Shown piece after piece: positions 37,362 to 47,215 of a DNA stretch of 64,000 nt. The notes under the pieces were generated by a model that was not told where the DNA came from, did no database searches, and saw only the letters and a program-made list of their open reading frames with translations. The stretch is from assembly GCF_031127905.1 (NCBI RefSeq), contig NZ_JARXIC010000020.1:1-64000 (forward strand). Reading direction: 5' to 3'. The position numbers were made by a program, and so were the translations under genes. Position 1 is the stretch's first letter; each line of letters begins with the position of its first letter. This DNA comes from Thalassobacterium sedimentorum (lineage in GTDB: Bacteria; Verrucomicrobiota; Verrucomicrobiia; Opitutales; Coraliomargaritaceae).

Positions 37362-38282
37362 ATGCAAACCGCACAACCAGAAAAAGTCCGCGCCTACCTA
37401 CTCGATCTACAAGATCGCATCTGTGCCGCACTAGCAGCCGAAGATGGCCAAGCTAGCTTTCTAGAAGATAGCTGGACGCGCGAAGAGGGCGGCGGTGGAC
37501 GCTCACGCGTGATGGCCGAGGGCAAGGTTTTTGAAAAAGCAGGCATCAATTTTTCTGATGTCCGGGGCAGTCAACTGCCCGCCTCCGCCACCGCCAAGCG
37601 GCCACAACTCGCGGGTGCCAGCTTTCGTGCGATGGGCGTATCACTGGTGGTGCACCCACGCAATCCACAGGTGCCGACGACGCACATGAACGTGCGCTAC
37701 TTCTACGCGGAACCAAAGGATGGCGAGCCAATCTGGTGGTTCGGCGGAGGCTTCGATCTGACGCCTTACTACGGCGTGCGCGAAGATGCGATCCACTGGC
37801 ACCAAACTGCGCGAGCAGCCTGCGCTCCCTTCGGCGAAACACTCTACCCGAAATTTAAGCAGATCTGCGACGAATATTTCTACCTCCCTCACCGCGAGGA
37901 GCCGCGTGGCATCGGCGGCATCTTTTTTGACGACTACTCCGAAGGTGGCTTCGAGCAGGCCTTCGCTTTCATGCAATCCGTGGGGGATCATTTCGTGCCG
38001 GCCTACCAGCCCATTGTGGCGCGCCGCAAAGACAGCCCATTTAGCGATGCTCAGCGCCAATTCCAGCTCTACCGCCGTGGGCGCTACGTCGAGTTCAACC
38101 TAGTCTATGACCGCGGCACCCACTTCGGACTGCAGTCCAAGGGCCGCACCGAATCGATCCTGATGTCACTGCCCCCACTCGTGCGCTGGGACTACGACTG
38201 GCAGCCCGAGCCCGGCACCCCCGAGGCGGAGCTCTACGATGTCTATTTAAAGCCTCAAGACTGGGCCGATATGAAAGCCTGA
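37362..38282 (+). CDS. hemF: oxygen-dependent coproporphyrinogen III oxidase
   Basis: Decarboxylates coproporphyrinogen III to protoporphyrinogen IX using O2. From the ATG at 37362 it has 306 residues, the normal HemF length. Motifs include [21 protein letters not shown] split over about 45-65, [30 protein letters not shown] and [13 protein letters not shown]. The frame extension back to 37293 overlaps the divergent epimerase start and is unlikely. It is followed by hemE; an oxygen-independent HemN is encoded at 43323. Confidence 0.96.
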   Translation: MQTAQPEKVRAYLLDLQDRICAALAAEDGQASFLEDSWTREEGGGGRSRVMAEGKVFEKAGINFSDVRGSQLPASATAKRPQLAGASFRAMGVSLVVHPRNPQVPTTHMNVRYFYAEPKDGEPIWWFGGGFDLTPYYGVREDAIHWHQTARAACAPFGETLYPKFKQICDEYFYLPHREEPRGIGGIFFDDYSEGGFEQAFAFMQSVGDHFVPAYQPIVARRKDSPFSDAQRQFQLYRRGRYVEFNLVYDRGTHFGLQSKGRTESILMSLPPLVRWDYDWQPEPGTPEAELYDVYLKPQDWADMKA

Positions 38283-38430
38283 AAGCCGGAAAGCCGGAAA
38301 AACATACGTTGTCCAAGTCGAGCGATCCGCTTTCACTTATATTCAAAACCAATCTCAGCCTTCACCACGTCCCAGTATCCCAATTCTTAATTCTTAATTC
38401 TAGTTTCCTCATTCTAAATTTAAATTGCAC

Positions 38431-39462
38431 ATGACACCACGCCAACGCTTTCTCGCCGCTGCCAATCTACAACCTGTCGACCGTCCACCGATCTGGCTGA
38501 TGCGCCAGGCGGGCCGTTACCTGCCCGAATACCGGGAGCTGAAAGCGCAGCACGACTTTGTCACCATGGTGCGCACGCCCGAGCTGGCCGCCGAAGTCAC
38601 TCTGCAGCCACTGCGCCGCTTCCCACTGGATGCGGCCATTATTTTCTCCGACATCCTCGTCATTCCCGAAGCGCTGGGACAAGGCTACCACTTCCGCGAT
38701 CAAGGCGGCATCGGCATGGACTACCTGCTCGACACCAAGGCCAAGATCGAAGCGTTGGATGCGACTAAGATTGCCGAAAAGCTAAAATATGTCGCCGACG
38801 CGCTCACACTCACACGCTCGAAGCTCGGCGAAGACACCGCGCTGCTCGGCTTTTGCGGTTCCCCATGGACGCTCGCCTGCTACATGGTGGAAGGCGGCTC
38901 TGCCAAGGACTTCATCAAAATTAAGCAACTGGCCTGGGATCAGCCTGAGCTCTTTGAACAATTGATGCAGAAATTGACCGACGGCATCGTCGAATATTTG
39001 CACATGCAAATCGACGCCGGAGCGGATGCCCTGCAAATCTTCGACTCCTGGGGTGCCATCTGCCCCGCCACTCATTACGAGGCGTGGTCGCTGCGCTGGA
39101 TCCATCACATCATTAACGAGCTCAAAGGCCGGGTGCCCGTAATTCTTTATGCCAAGGGCATGGGCCACAAAGCGGCCGACCTCATGCACACGGGAGCCAA
39201 AATCATCAGCCTCGATTGGACGATGAACCTCCGCCGCATGCGCCAAAGCATTGGTCATGGCGCTGCCGTGCAGGGAAACCTCGACCCCGTCACACTCACC
39301 ACCACGCCCGAAATCACTCAGCGCGAAGCGCAACGCGTGCTCGACGAAGCGGGCAAGCAGCCAGGCTTCATCTTCAACCTAGGTCATGGGATGATTCCCA
39401 GTGCCAAAATCGAATGCGTGGAGGCTTTGATGGAAGTGGTGACCGGTCGCAAAAATGCCTAA
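38431..39462 (+). CDS. hemE: uroporphyrinogen decarboxylase
   Basis: Removes four acetate carboxyls from uroporphyrinogen III to give coproporphyrinogen III. The 344 residues contain the PPIWLMRQAGRYLPEYRE signature near the start, FSDILVIPEALGQ, GFCGSPWTLACYM and HGMIPSAKIE-type ending. The gene lies 148 bp after hemF. The spacer just before it is low-complexity and pyrimidine-rich (TTAATTC repeats) without a clear Shine-Dalgarno. Confidence 0.97.
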   Translation: MTPRQRFLAAANLQPVDRPPIWLMRQAGRYLPEYRELKAQHDFVTMVRTPELAAEVTLQPLRRFPLDAAIIFSDILVIPEALGQGYHFRDQGGIGMDYLLDTKAKIEALDATKIAEKLKYVADALTLTRSKLGEDTALLGFCGSPWTLACYMVEGGSAKDFIKIKQLAWDQPELFEQLMQKLTDGIVEYLHMQIDAGADALQIFDSWGAICPATHYEAWSLRWIHHIINELKGRVPVILYAKGMGHKAADLMHTGAKIISLDWTMNLRRMRQSIGHGAAVQGNLDPVTLTTTPEITQREAQRVLDEAGKQPGFIFNLGHGMIPSAKIECVEALMEVVTGRKNA

Positions 39463-39478
39463 ACGAGCCTTCGCGTAT

Positions 39479-39802
39479 TCACTCCCCTTCGGTCTCGCTT
39501 AGCTTCGCTTCGACGATAGCCAGACGTCGCTCAAGCTCAGCAACACGAAGCTTAAGCTGCGCATTTTCGTGCTGTAAGACTTCCAAATCGGAAGGCGGAT
39601 CCAGCTCATACTTCAAATCCAACTGTTTCAAAGCTTCGGTCTGAAACGCGACCTCTAATTGAGATGTGAGCGTATGTGTTTTGAAGGCCTCTAGGCGTGC
39701 ATCAGTCGCTAAATCCGCGGCGCCCAACGGGAGGGGCGTTTCATCCGCAGACAGGCCTACACACGCAAAACAGAATATGAGCAAAAAACAATATAGACGC
39801 AT
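39479..39802 (-). CDS. small exported coiled-coil protein
   Basis: A 107-residue protein from the ATG at 39802. A signal peptide (about 1-19, ending GLSAD) is followed by a charged region and a C-terminal coiled coil of about 30 residues with leucine heptads (NAQLKLRVAELERRLAIVE). The frame stays open to 40105, but that part overlaps the divergent Ppx/GppA gene and is antisense to it. It may be an oligomerising periplasmic factor. I do not recognise the family. Confidence 0.6.
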   Translation of the reverse strand: MRLYCFLLIFCFACVGLSADETPLPLGAADLATDARLEAFKTHTLTSQLEVAFQTEALKQLDLKYELDPPSDLEVLQHENAQLKLRVAELERRLAIVEAKLSETEGE

Positions 39803-39935
39803 GCCAACAGGCTGACGATTCGCCGCGTGAAAGTCCAGACCTGGCGAATGCCAGTCATAATCATCGATCACAGCCAGACGCTCCCCGGCTCCTATCCAAT
39901 CTTGACGCACACTGCCCAGCGATGTGCCATATCGT

Positions 39936-40871
39936 ATGCCAGAAACAGTCGCAGTCATCGATGTAGGCAGTAACTCCATCAAGTTACTGGTCGCCCGCGC
40001 AGGCGCTGCGCCCCAGAGCCTGGAAACACTTTTCAGCGAAACGATCGAGACGCGAATCAGCGCCGGCATCAGCCGCGCAGTCCCCCGCTTAAGCGATACA
40101 GCCATTCAAGCTGGCACAGAAACCATTGCCGAACTGCAACGCATCGCGCAGAGCTACCAGCCCAGTCAAATCGCCATCGTTGCCACCAGTGCAGTGCGCG
40201 ATGCCAGCAACGGCCACGACTTCGTCAACTCTGTATTCAAAGCCACAGGCTTACGAATCCGCATCCTCAGCGGCACCGAAGAAGCCACCTATATCGGGCA
40301 AGGCCTCAGTTGTGATCCCGCCATCGCTGGCATGAAACGCTTTATTCAAAGCGATATCGGCGGTGGCAGCCTCGAACTGATTCGCTTCGAGAACGGCCAG
40401 ATTCAGCAAGCCATCTCCCTCCAACTAGGAGCCGTGCGCTTAACCGAGCGCTTCGTCACGGACAAAGAAGCCCCACTGTCCGCAGAGATTGAACGTGCGA
40501 TGCGCCACCACGTCACCGAACAACTAAACAACAGCGGCTTCGACTTCAGCTGCAGCGAACTCCCCTTGATCGCCACAGGTGGCGCCTACACAGTGAGTCG
40601 CGCAGTGCTGGCTGCTCAAACCGACTGTGACATCCAGCAGTCATCACCACGCCTAGAACGCAGCACACTCAATCAGCTCAAAAATAAACTCGCTCCACTC
40701 TCGCTACACGAACGGCTCAGCATCCCGCACCTCCCCGCCGCCCGTGCCGATATTATACCAACCGCATTGATCACCATCGATGTCCTACTCGAAGTCACTG
40801 GCCGCTCCAGTCTGACTCATTCATTCTACAACCTACGCTACGGAATCGCTGCCAATTTATTACGACTGTAA
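39936..40871 (+). CDS. Ppx/GppA phosphatase family protein
   Basis: A 311-residue member of the actin-like exopolyphosphatase/guanosine pentaphosphatase family. It shows [16 protein letters not shown] at the N-terminus, [35 protein letters not shown] and ATGGAYTVS. The short length, without the C-terminal HD-like domain of E. coli Ppx and GppA, is common in this phylum. It may hydrolyse polyphosphate or pppGpp. An upstream in-frame GTG at 39924 is an alternative start. It is 2 bp from tdk. Confidence 0.9.
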   Translation: MPETVAVIDVGSNSIKLLVARAGAAPQSLETLFSETIETRISAGISRAVPRLSDTAIQAGTETIAELQRIAQSYQPSQIAIVATSAVRDASNGHDFVNSVFKATGLRIRILSGTEEATYIGQGLSCDPAIAGMKRFIQSDIGGGSLELIRFENGQIQQAISLQLGAVRLTERFVTDKEAPLSAEIERAMRHHVTEQLNNSGFDFSCSELPLIATGGAYTVSRAVLAAQTDCDIQQSSPRLERSTLNQLKNKLAPLSLHERLSIPHLPAARADIIPTALITIDVLLEVTGRSSLTHSFYNLRYGIAANLLRL

Positions 40872-40873
40872 AC

Positions 40874-41452
40874 ATGGCCAAGCTTTACTTCTACTACTCC
40901 GCGATGAATGCGGGCAAAAGCACGGTCTTGCTGCAATCCAGCCACAATTACCAAGAACGTGGCATGAAGACACTACTGCTTACTCCAGCGATCGATGCAC
41001 GCGCTGGCCGCGGAAGAATTGCTTCACGCATAGGCCTCAGTAAAAACGCCACCCCTTTCCAGCCAGAGGACGATTTATTTACATGTATCCACGGCATCCA
41101 TCAAAGCAAAACTCTAGGCTGCGTGCTGATCGATGAAGCACAATTCCTCACCCGTGCGCAAGTCGAACAACTCGCCCAAATCACCGACGACTTCGGCATC
41201 CCCGTGCTCTGCTACGGCCTGCGCACCGACTTCAAGGGCAACCTCTTTCCCGGTAGCGCGGCTCTACTGGGATGGGCTGATAATCTAATCGAACTCAAAA
41301 CAATTTGCCACTGCGGCCGTAAAGCCACCATGAATCTTCGTACCGACGCCCACGGCAAACCAATCAGAGAAGGCAAACAAATCGAAATCGGCGGCAATGA
41401 ACGCTACGTCGCCATGTGTCGCAAACACTTCGTCCAAGCCATGTCTAAATGA
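40874..41452 (+). CDS. tdk: thymidine kinase (type II)
   Basis: Salvages thymidine to dTMP. The 192 residues have the P-loop [13 protein letters not shown], the Walker B-like VLIDEAQFL, a [14 protein letters not shown] motif, and a C-terminal zinc-binding part (ICHCGRKA and CRKH). It is co-transcribed with the Ppx/GppA gene. Confidence 0.96.
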   Translation: MAKLYFYYSAMNAGKSTVLLQSSHNYQERGMKTLLLTPAIDARAGRGRIASRIGLSKNATPFQPEDDLFTCIHGIHQSKTLGCVLIDEAQFLTRAQVEQLAQITDDFGIPVLCYGLRTDFKGNLFPGSAALLGWADNLIELKTICHCGRKATMNLRTDAHGKPIREGKQIEIGGNERYVAMCRKHFVQAMSK

Positions 41453-41518
41453 CAGGCAGGCAGTGAAAAATAAGAAGTTTTTCTTTCCACTCCCCACTCC
41501 CTACTTCCTACTTCTACC

Positions 41519-42358
41519 ATGAACGAATATGAACTCCTCGACAGCGGCCACGGACGCAAACTTGAACGCTTTGGTAAAATCACACTCGATCGTCCTTGTG
41601 CTCAGGCGGTCTGGAATCCCAGTAACAAACAAATATGGAAACAGGCCGATGCCTTCTTCACACGTAAGCAAGGTCTCGAATGGCGTGGACGTGACAAGCT
41701 ACCCGACTCATGGATCGCCGAAGTCAACGGCGTAAAAATGAAACTCTCAACCACCGACTTTGGTCACCTAGGCGTTTTCCCCGAGACCCGAGCCATGTGG
41801 GACTGGATTCGCGACACACTCAACAATGAAACAAAACGTCGCCGTGAACCACTCAACTTCTTAAATCTCTTCGCCTACTCAGGCGGAGCCACCCTCGCAG
41901 CCGCCCAAGGTGGCGCACACTGCTGCCATGTCGATGCCTCCAAAGGCATGGTCGCATGGGCTCGCGAAAACGCGAAAATCAATGGGCTCGCGGAGCACCC
42001 AATTCGTTGGATTGTAGACGATGTCAATAAATTCCTTACACGTGAAATTAAACGTGGCCGCCGCTACGACGCGATCCTACTAGATCCGCCCTCGTTCGGA
42101 CGCGGCAAAGGCGGCGAGCTCTATAAGATTGAACATGCACTGTTAGAAACACTACAATTAGTGCAAAAAGTCATGAGCGAAAGCCCCTGCTTTGTGTATT
42201 TAACTAGCCACACACCAGGCTTCACTCCAATCGTACTGAAAAACCTAATACAGCAGCTACTTGGCCAAGGCAAACTAGACTGCGGCGAAATGCTGTTAAC
42301 GGGATCCAGTAGTAGTTTCACCGTTCCCAGCGGCACATGGACACGATGGGAAAAGTAG
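41519..42358 (+). CDS. RlmI-like SAM-dependent methyltransferase
   Basis: A 279-residue class I methyltransferase of the RlmI/RlmK group, which methylates 23S rRNA. The SAM site is [18 protein letters not shown], with [15 protein letters not shown] and the catalytic-type [14 protein letters not shown]. It lacks an N-terminal PUA domain, having instead about 80 residues that may bind RNA. The spacer before it (41453-41518) ends in a CT-rich tract with no Shine-Dalgarno. Confidence 0.85.
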   Translation: MNEYELLDSGHGRKLERFGKITLDRPCAQAVWNPSNKQIWKQADAFFTRKQGLEWRGRDKLPDSWIAEVNGVKMKLSTTDFGHLGVFPETRAMWDWIRDTLNNETKRRREPLNFLNLFAYSGGATLAAAQGGAHCCHVDASKGMVAWARENAKINGLAEHPIRWIVDDVNKFLTREIKRGRRYDAILLDPPSFGRGKGGELYKIEHALLETLQLVQKVMSESPCFVYLTSHTPGFTPIVLKNLIQQLLGQGKLDCGEMLLTGSSSSFTVPSGTWTRWEK

Positions 42359-42499
42359 TGTCTACAAGGCAAAGTAGCCCCCCTTTTTAACTAGACAACC
42401 AGATCACTAATTCACTTAAACGATCTAGGCTACGAAACTACTCCCAGCGCGCATGCCAGCAATTCTTGACGGCTTACATAAAAAATATTATTTAAAGAA

Positions 42500-43249
42500 A
42501 TGCACTTCCTACGCTGCTCACTTTTACTCGGGATTTTCTGCGCACTCATAACAATCAGCAATGCCACACCTCTCGAGCCGGGAGCTAGTTACAACGAGGT
42601 CATCAGCCAACTGGGGCAACCAGACGGTGAAATCAACGCCGGCAATCGACAGATTCTTACCTATGGCAAAGCGCAAATAAAATTGAAAAATGGCAGAGTC
42701 AGCTCGATCAGTCCTCAGCTAAATCAATTGCTCGCAGAGCGCGACTCAGCCCAGGACTCCGTCGAAGCGAAACGTGCTGCCGGACTCATCAACTACAAGG
42801 GCAAATGGATGAGCCCTAGCCAACGCGACGTCTTGATTGCGCAAGAAAAGAAACAACAGCCCCCTTACGGTGGATTAAATTCAGCAGCAAGGAACTGGAT
42901 CACTGACTACGATCAAGCACTCGCCATGGCCAAGGCACAAAACAAACAGGTCCTACTCAACTTCACTGGCTCAGATTGGTGCGGATGGTGCATCAAACTC
43001 GATAAAGAAGTCTTTTCTCAGCAATCATTTCTCAATTACGCCAACAGCCATTATATACTCGTTAAACTCGATTTCCCAAGACGCAGCCAAATCCCCGCAT
43101 ATCTAAAAACTCAGAATACCGAACTGGCTGAAAAGTATAAAATTCGGGGATTCCCCACCATCGTCGTATTGGATTCCAATGGTAAAAAATACCGTACTAG
43201 CGGCTACGTATCCGGCGGTCCGCAAGCCTTCATCAATTCTATACGATAA
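42500..43249 (+). CDS. exported thioredoxin-fold protein
   Basis: A 249-residue protein with a signal peptide (about 1-22). A first domain has an SmpA/BamE-like start (LEPGASYNEVISQLGQPDGE). From about 135 there is a thioredoxin-like domain with CGWC in NFTGSDWCGWCIKLDKEVF and the cis-Pro GFPTIVV. Likely a periplasmic disulfide reductase; proteins of this kind are common in Verrucomicrobiota and Planctomycetota. It appears monocistronic. Confidence 0.88.
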   Translation: MHFLRCSLLLGIFCALITISNATPLEPGASYNEVISQLGQPDGEINAGNRQILTYGKAQIKLKNGRVSSISPQLNQLLAERDSAQDSVEAKRAAGLINYKGKWMSPSQRDVLIAQEKKQQPPYGGLNSAARNWITDYDQALAMAKAQNKQVLLNFTGSDWCGWCIKLDKEVFSQQSFLNYANSHYILVKLDFPRRSQIPAYLKTQNTELAEKYKIRGFPTIVVLDSNGKKYRTSGYVSGGPQAFINSIR

Positions 43250-43287
43250 CACCGGCCAGCCACGACTGAATTAAAGTTGCCACGGCT

Positions 43288-43304
43288 ACAACGCCCCCCG
43301 TTGT
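43288..43304. terminator. small hairpin between convergent genes
   Basis: ACAACG-CCCCC-CGTTGT lies between the ends of the thioredoxin-like gene (43249) and hemN (43323). It is short and lacks a U tract. Confidence 0.3.
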
Positions 43305-43322
43305 CTTCACTTACAAACCCTT

Positions 43323-44687
43323 TTATATAGTCTTCGAGTAACGCCCCGTCTCCGTAGGCTGAAGATAGGCGTCAAAGCACATCGCCAGGTTACGAATAAA
43401 GAGCCGCCCCCGCTCCGTCACAGCAAAACCGCGATCCGTCCACACCAGAAGCCCATCTTCAGCAAATTCTTTTAACTGCTCCAAGGCATCCGCAAAATGC
43501 ACCTTAAAATTGACATTCCACCTGTCAGACATCGCTCCAAAATCTAGCGAGAGATCACACATCAATCGCATAATCACATCTGCCCGCATACGATCTTCTG
43601 CGGTAAGTTCATAGCCCTTGGTGATTGGCAACTTTCCCTGAGCGAGGCACCTACGATAACTCTCCAGGTCTTTAACATTTTGATGAAAACCAAATCGGCC
43701 TTGAGAAATACTCGAAATACCGAACCCACAGATTTCCACTCCAGCGCGCGTGCTATAGCCCTGAAAGTTGCGCTGCAGCGACTGCTCCCGCTGCGCCTTA
43801 ACCAACTCGTCACTGGGCAGTGCGAAATGATCCAAGCCAATGTAAACATATCCTGCCGCAGTGAGACGCTCAATGCACAACTTCAACAGTTGCATCTTCG
43901 TCTTCGCATCGGGCAGACCTGCTTTTTCCAGCAATTTCTGCGCAGGACGCATCCAAGGTACATGGGCATAATTAAATATAGCAAAGCGGTCTGGCTTAAG
44001 CTGCAAGACCTCGTCCAATGTAGCCGAAAAACTCTCAACGGTCTGAAGTGGCAAACCATAGATCAAGTCTAGATTAACAGAGTCAAAGCCATTCGCTCGC
44101 AGCATGTCCATCGCTGCCACATTCATCGCCTGCGGTTGAACACGATGAATCACCTCTTGCACCTCTGGATTGCTATCTTGCACACCGAAGGAGGCACGCG
44201 TTAGCCCCATACGCGCAAATGCTTCGACATGCTCCGGAGCTAAGCGACGGGGATCTAATTCAACCGATTTTTCTGCATCTACCGCAAAGCTAAAGTGTCG
44301 ATCAATCATCCCAGCAAGGCGGTCAATTTGCACAGCGGTAAAGAAATTGGGCGTTCCTCCCCCGAAGTGCATCTGTACCACTTCGCGCCCAGCAGGCAGA
44401 TACTGGGCAAAAATCTCCAGCTCTTTCTCTAATAAATCGAGGTAATCATTGCCTCGATCCCGATCCAGAGTTGTGATTTGATGGCAGCCGCAAAACCAAC
44501 AAAGCGTCTCACAAAAGGGCAGGTGAAAATAAAGGGAAAGAGGCGCATCCCCCTCTTCAACGCCTCGCATTAAGGGGCTATAATCTGTATATTCGCGAAA
44601 ATGATTCGCAGGTGGATAGCTGGTATAACGTGGTCCAGGTCGATTGTATTTCTCGATAAGAGCAAGATCTTGGGCAGTAATTTTCAT
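43323..44687 (-). CDS. hemN: oxygen-independent coproporphyrinogen III oxidase
   Basis: Radical-SAM decarboxylase making protoporphyrinogen IX without oxygen. From the ATG at 44687 it has 454 residues, the standard HemN length. It has the RPGPRYTSYPPANHF N-terminus, the motif FHLPFCETLCWFCGCH (CxxxCxxC plus the extra Cys), FGGGTPNF and LIYGLPLQTVESF. An in-frame ATG seven codons upstream is less likely. With hemF at 37362 it lets the cell make heme both with and without oxygen. Confidence 0.95.
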   Translation of the reverse strand: MKITAQDLALIEKYNRPGPRYTSYPPANHFREYTDYSPLMRGVEEGDAPLSLYFHLPFCETLCWFCGCHQITTLDRDRGNDYLDLLEKELEIFAQYLPAGREVVQMHFGGGTPNFFTAVQIDRLAGMIDRHFSFAVDAEKSVELDPRRLAPEHVEAFARMGLTRASFGVQDSNPEVQEVIHRVQPQAMNVAAMDMLRANGFDSVNLDLIYGLPLQTVESFSATLDEVLQLKPDRFAIFNYAHVPWMRPAQKLLEKAGLPDAKTKMQLLKLCIERLTAAGYVYIGLDHFALPSDELVKAQREQSLQRNFQGYSTRAGVEICGFGISSISQGRFGFHQNVKDLESYRRCLAQGKLPITKGYELTAEDRMRADVIMRLMCDLSLDFGAMSDRWNVNFKVHFADALEQLKEFAEDGLLVWTDRGFAVTERGRLFIRNLAMCFDAYLQPTETGRYSKTI

Positions 44688-44742
44688 CAGAACCAATGAG
44701 GGAATCAAACCTGCCTGCCTTTGCCAAGTCGGATTACTTTAT

Positions 44743-44771
44743 AAAAAAAGGCGGGGCCTGCGCCCCGCCTT
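44743..44771 (-). terminator. strong terminator after the entericidin gene
   Basis: AAGGCGGGGC (44748-44757) pairs perfectly with GCCCCGCCTT (44762-44771) around a 4-nt loop. On the minus strand it is followed by seven T. It lies 21 bp after the entericidin stop. Confidence 0.92.
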
Positions 44772-44792
44772 GGATAAACTATCCACTGCATC

Positions 44793-44921
44793 CTAATTGG
44801 ATGCGTCTTGCATACTTTCGCCCGCATCTTCGATGTCCTCACCGAGGCCATCTACAGTGTTGCATGCAGTCATTGCCAGTAAAACACCAAGTGTGACGAG
44901 TAAGCTGATTAATTTTTTCAT
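44793..44921 (-). CDS. entericidin A/B family lipoprotein
   Basis: A 42-residue gene: MKKLISLLVTLGVLLAMTACN, then an acidic tail TVDGLGEDIEDAGESMQDASN. It has a lipobox (MTAC) and the GLGEDIEDAGES pattern of entericidins, small membrane lipoproteins of toxin/antidote type controlled by stationary-phase or osmotic stress in enterics. It lies 44 bp after the DUF1328 gene with no promoter between, so the two probably share the sigma-54-like promoter at 45197-45212. Confidence 0.92.
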   Translation of the reverse strand: MKKLISLLVTLGVLLAMTACNTVDGLGEDIEDAGESMQDASN

Positions 44922-44965
44922 GATTTGTTTTTTTTATTTATATATCTTCGCGCTGAAAAAGCATT

Positions 44966-45139
44966 TTACATAGGTTTCTTTCCCCGAACCGCTCCAGCAA
45001 CCGCAGAAACGATCAAGAGAATCAGGAATACGAAGAAGAGAACTTTAGCGATACCAGCGGCGGCACCGGCAACTCCACCGAAACCGAGCACGGCTGCGAT
45101 AAGAGCAATGATGAGGAATGTGAGTGACCATGATAACAT
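44966..45139 (-). CDS. DUF1328 (YtjA-type) small membrane protein
   Basis: A 57-residue protein of two membrane helices ([20 protein letters not shown] and [16 protein letters not shown]) around the [12 protein letters not shown] turn, which is the DUF1328/YtjA signature. Family members are common in stress-induced gene sets but have no known activity. AAAGG lies 9 bases before the ATG. It is first in a two-gene unit with entericidin. Confidence 0.94.
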   Translation of the reverse strand: MLSWSLTFLIIALIAAVLGFGGVAGAAAGIAKVLFFVFLILLIVSAVAGAVRGKKPM

Positions 45140-45196
45140 GATATATGCCTTTCTTTTGGTTTATTAGTTCAATGATGCTATAGAGGACTTTGATAT

Positions 45197-45212
45197 AGAA
45201 TCTCTCATGCCA
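45197..45212 (-). promoter_or_regulatory. candidate sigma-54 promoter of DUF1328-entericidin
   Basis: Minus strand TGGCATGAGAGATTCT: a -24 TGGCA and, at sigma-54 spacing, ATTCT for the -12 TTGCT. The core is 57 bp before the ATG and 78 bp from the nearest TGCA-N3-TGCA-type site. The -12 G is T here, as at two other promoters in the island. Confidence 0.5.
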
Positions 45213-45289
45213 ATCTCACAACCAAAGCGTTTCCACCTGAAAAACAACAACTTACAGAATACACAATTTCTAACAAACCAAATAATATC

Positions 45290-45335
45290 GGCAATATGCA
45301 CGTAAGAAAGCAGCACCTTATTGCAGAGTGCACGA
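45290..45335. promoter_or_regulatory. paired enhancer-like sites upstream of DUF1328
   Basis: GGCA-ATA-TGCACG (45290-45302) and TTGCA-GAG-TGCACGA (45321-45335), repeats 32 bp apart, i.e. three helical turns. They match the palindromic sites at 49022-49067 and 58064-58111. The rest of the 476-bp spacer (45140-45615) holds the promoter below and a small inverted repeat AAAATCA-AAA-TGATTTT (45485-45501), but no gene. Confidence 0.55.
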
Positions 45336-45509
45336 TGCGAGAGTCACGTATATGAACATGCAGCCTCGGCTCAGGAATAGCATCAAATCGCCGCAGTAAA
45401 GGACGTAGGATCTATGATAAAGTCAAAAAATAGTGAGTTACAATAAACGGCTCAAAAATTAGAAAAAACGACTTGCTAGTTCCCAAAATCAAAATGATTT
45501 TCCAGAGGG

Positions 45510-45540
45510 TTGAAGATTACATCCTCAGCCGATGTATAAT
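45510..45540 (+). promoter_or_regulatory. sigma-70-like promoter of the hybrid kinase gene
   Basis: TTGAAG (45510-45515), 19 bp, then TATAAT (45535-45540), 75 bp before the ATG at 45616. The spacing is a little long. Confidence 0.4.
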
Positions 45541-45615
45541 CTAAACCGATATCCATGCTGAATTGCCCCATGCGCTGCTCGAACAAGGGCGCTCCCACCT
45601 CCCTGATGCCGTCGT

Positions 45616-47211
45616 ATGAACCAGCACCCTAATCTATCCGGAACTCCCGAAGATACAGCTTTAAAAGATGCACTGGCACGCTTGGACTTAGCCCTCAAAG
45701 CCTCGGATCTAGGCATCCACGAATACAATATTTCCACAGGTGAAGTGAAAATGGATGCACGTGCGAAAGAGATATTAACTCTACGCCAGGAAGAGCCCTT
45801 CACCATTGAAGGCTTCTGGGCATTACTGCATCCGGACGACTTGGAAATGGTTCAAGAAAAAGTCGCCAATGCTTTAAAACCAAATGCCAGCCAACACTAT
45901 CAAACTGAATATCGCATCTGCCCGCGGGATGGCAGTTCCGAACGCATCATTTTCGCGACTGGCGTGGTTGTATTTTCAGAAAGGAACGCCGTCCCAATTG
46001 CGCAGAAATTGGTAGGCACCGTCGAGGATGTGACGCTAGACCACCTAAAAGAGGTCGAACTAAGACAAGCCAAGGAGCGAGCTGAAGCAGCTAATCGCGC
46101 CAAAACCGCATTTTTGGCAGATATGAGCCATGATATACGCACGCCTTTAACTGCGATCAATGGCTATACCGAACTACTGGCTGGTATGCTCAGCGGCGAA
46201 CCACTGGAAATTGTTGAAGAAATGAGAGCAGCAGGTGCCCATCTACTCCGAACTTTAAATTCAGTACTAAAGTTCGCAAAAATGGAAGGCGTGCGTGAAG
46301 AACCTGAAATCGTCGATGTCGATATCAGCGCAGAGCTACACAACGTCGCCAGTATGTTTAGCCATAAAGCTCAAAAAAAATCGATGCAGCTCAACGTCGA
46401 TACCTTGCAGTCACTCTATGTTCGCGCTGATCGCTCTGCCTTGGGCCGGATACTCACAAACCTACTCGACAATGCGATCAAGTTCTCACCAGAGAATAGC
46501 ACTGTCTTACTGCGCGCAGAAAAAAATGCACAGAGGCAGATCCAAATAAGTGTAACTGACAATGGCCGGGGGATCAGCCAAGAGTTTCAAGCACGTATCT
46601 TTCAGCCATTTAGCCAAGAACGTGAGAAACTCGATACAGCCCTAGGGGGCAGCGGTCTCGGTTTAGGCATATGTCGACAACTTGCACTCGCCATGGGCGG
46701 CGACATCCACCTAAGCAGTACACTGGGCAAGGGCAGCTGCTTTACCGTCATCCTCCCGGCAGCTTCCGTAGCCCCGGCCCAAAGGACTCAGGCGCCACAC
46801 AAAAACAAAATCCCCAGCGACACAAAAACAAGTATTCCACGTGTATTAGCCTGCGACGATTATCCAAATACTCGACGAATACTCGAAATATCCCTGCGTG
46901 GCTACGAACTCGATTTAGCAGCCGATGAACAAGAGCTTTTTGATAAGTTAAATGGGCAGGAAGTCATACTTCTAGATATTAATCTAAATGGCCAAGACGT
47001 TGGTGAAGAATTATTAGCTAAACTGCGTCAAACAGAGACGGGGCGAAAGGCCAAGATTTATGCATTTACCGCCCACGCTCTGCCTGGTCAACACGATCAT
47101 TTTCTGCAGCAAGGCTTCGACGGCTACCTCGAAAAACCCTTCACTCAACAGCGACTTTTCGAAGTTCTAGGCTTAACCGAGGCGGATCCAACCAGCGCGC
47201 CCCCATGCTAA
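45616..47211 (+). CDS. cytoplasmic hybrid sensor histidine kinase/response regulator
   Basis: A 531-residue signalling protein with no membrane segment. Order: PAS/PAC sensor (about 20-145), HisKA with His172 in ADMSHDIRTPLTAINGY, HATPase with NLLDNAIKFSP and GGSGLGLGICRQL, then a C-terminal receiver (about 410-525). The receiver has acidic CDDYPN, a VILLDINLNGQ phospho-Asp and a EKPF lysine. It carries no output domain, so it must pass phosphate on or act through protein contact. Its neighbours are envelope-stress genes; the link to the regulator at 56301 is unknown. Confidence 0.92.
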   Translation: MNQHPNLSGTPEDTALKDALARLDLALKASDLGIHEYNISTGEVKMDARAKEILTLRQEEPFTIEGFWALLHPDDLEMVQEKVANALKPNASQHYQTEYRICPRDGSSERIIFATGVVVFSERNAVPIAQKLVGTVEDVTLDHLKEVELRQAKERAEAANRAKTAFLADMSHDIRTPLTAINGYTELLAGMLSGEPLEIVEEMRAAGAHLLRTLNSVLKFAKMEGVREEPEIVDVDISAELHNVASMFSHKAQKKSMQLNVDTLQSLYVRADRSALGRILTNLLDNAIKFSPENSTVLLRAEKNAQRQIQISVTDNGRGISQEFQARIFQPFSQEREKLDTALGGSGLGLGICRQLALAMGGDIHLSSTLGKGSCFTVILPAASVAPAQRTQAPHKNKIPSDTKTSIPRVLACDDYPNTRRILEISLRGYELDLAADEQELFDKLNGQEVILLDINLNGQDVGEELLAKLRQTETGRKAKIYAFTAHALPGQHDHFLQQGFDGYLEKPFTQQRLFEVLGLTEADPTSAPPC

Positions 47212-47215
47212 CAAC

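Noticed and set aside
44925-45167. Plus-strand frame over the DUF1328 gene
   Set aside because: It is antisense to the DUF1328 gene, which matches its family end to end.
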